33,359 bases of DNA from NCBI GenBank assembly GCA_014859655.1, contig JACUTT010000022.1, forward strand, positions 1 to 33,359, read 5' to 3'. This document shows, in pieces, positions 33,088-33,359 of the stretch. The notes below the pieces were generated by a model that saw nothing but the letters and a program-made list of their open reading frames with translations, was not told the DNA's origin and made no database searches. Position 1 is the stretch's first letter. Each line of letters opens with the position of its first letter. Origin of the DNA: Campylobacterales bacterium (lineage in GTDB: Bacteria > Campylobacterota > Campylobacteria > Campylobacterales > Sulfurimonadaceae). The position numbers and the translations under genes were made by a program.

Positions 33088-33276
33088 ATGAAGCCAAAAA
33101 ATGAAGTGACGCGATCATTAGTTGTGGATAGAGAGGTGTGGGACGAGTCAATGAAATACGCCCGCGCACGCTACAAGATGAGCCTTAGTAAAGTTGTTGA
33201 GAAACTGCTGCAGGAGTGGCTGGCAAAAGAAAAACGCCGCCCCCTAGAGAATGAAAACCAAGGAAGTTTTTTCTAA
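33088..33276 (+). CDS. Small ribbon-helix-helix (CopG-like) DNA-binding protein
   Basis: The 62-aa protein reads TRSLVVDREVWDESMKYARA then KMSLSKVVEKLLQEWLAKEK, a strand followed by two helices with a polar S-L-S turn, matching CopG/Arc-type repressors. A charged C-terminal tail (KRRPLENENQGSFF) follows. GAAGGT precedes ATG 33088. A palindromic site directly upstream suggests autoregulation. Such proteins act as antitoxins or plasmid/phage regulators, but no toxin gene is seen before the window ends. Confidence 0.65.
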   Translation: MKPKNEVTRSLVVDREVWDESMKYARARYKMSLSKVVEKLLQEWLAKEKRRPLENENQGSFF

Positions 33277-33343
33277 AACTTCATAGAGTGCGCTTAGCAC
33301 GACGTGGTTTCTTCAGAAAACCAAGGTAGCTTCTTTTAGAAGC
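33253..33343. repeat. Direct repeat with successive hairpins at window end
   Basis: gaaaaccaagg occurs at 33253-33263 and 33316-33326, 63 bp apart, each followed by a hairpin: GAAGTTTT-ttct-AAAACTTC (33263-33282) and GCTTCT-ttt-AGAAGC (33329-33343). A third small hairpin GTGC-gctta-GCAC lies between (33288-33300). The first hairpin covers the stop codon of the RHH gene and may end transcription. The pattern may continue past the window. Confidence 0.5.
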
Positions 33344-33359
33344 GAAAAGCACGTCTAGT

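Noticed and set aside
1-33359. CRISPR arrays, rRNA genes, integrases or transposases.
   Set aside because: None seen on either strand; no regularly spaced repeats with unique spacers and no recognisable recombinase motifs.

Overview
The gene content points to a Campylobacterota (Epsilonproteobacteria) chromosome, probably a Sulfurimonas/Sulfuricurvum/Sulfurovum-type sulfur- or hydrogen-oxidising bacterium. The clues are a short N-acetylglutamate synthase-like GNAT, a glutamyl-tRNA synthetase resembling the second GluRS of Helicobacter, a metG gene followed by a Mur-ligase-like protein of the group, and a kdsC-lptC-lptA-engB-(membrane protein)-mrdA cluster. This placement is inferred from recognised families only; no search was run.

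Layout. 153-7477 (+) is a tightly overlapping envelope operon: a LysM lytic transglycosylase (MltD type), RlpA, HisB, KdsC, LptC, LptA, EngB, a short NAGS, a small membrane protein and PBP2 (MrdA). 7481-9129 (-) holds a Na/Ca exchanger, YbeY and a YjfB-like protein. 9521-11708 (+) is a Tat-exported gluconate-dehydrogenase-subunit-3-like protein with its GMC oxidoreductase. 11762-13118 (+) is QueC and a YgjP-type metalloprotein. 13108-14412 (-) is a DUF4015 glycosidase-like protein. 14503-15333 (+) is a Tat-exported M15 peptidase. 15330-20995 (-) runs MobB, FBPase, a Cys-rich small protein, MetG, a Mur-ligase-like protein and an orphan TRAP binding protein. 21194-21784 (+) is a lipoprotein facing the Slt-YggT-GltX operon (-), followed by NDH-2 (-).

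26264-30160 is an accessory, decaying stretch: a mobile element, a nitroreductase, a DUF2892 membrane protein, a probable ynfA remnant, tRNA-Glu, and a broken FIST/histidine-kinase gene. Facing these is a response regulator with an unusual ribbon-helix-helix output domain. 30163-32938 (-) returns to housekeeping genes (small protein, GltA, porin). The window ends with a small ribbon-helix-helix gene under a palindromic operator-like site and a set of hairpin repeats.

The most notable structure is a family of short non-coding elements, which look like MITEs (miniature inverted-repeat transposable elements). They are seen at 1-92 (partial), 9231-9495 and 26434-26620, and have GGGCAYCTCT termini. 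The two complete copies have perfect 4-bp target duplications (TAAG, ATAA). Their arms are collinear but the central ~70-100 bp core is inverted between copies, suggesting an invertible centre. A TTTA / nine terminal bases / TTTA scar at 28887-28903 inside the kinase remnant looks like an excision or collapse footprint of the same family and accounts exactly for one of its frameshifts. Both complete copies lie between a -10-like hexamer and the ribosome binding site of the downstream gene, so they may form structured mRNA leaders.
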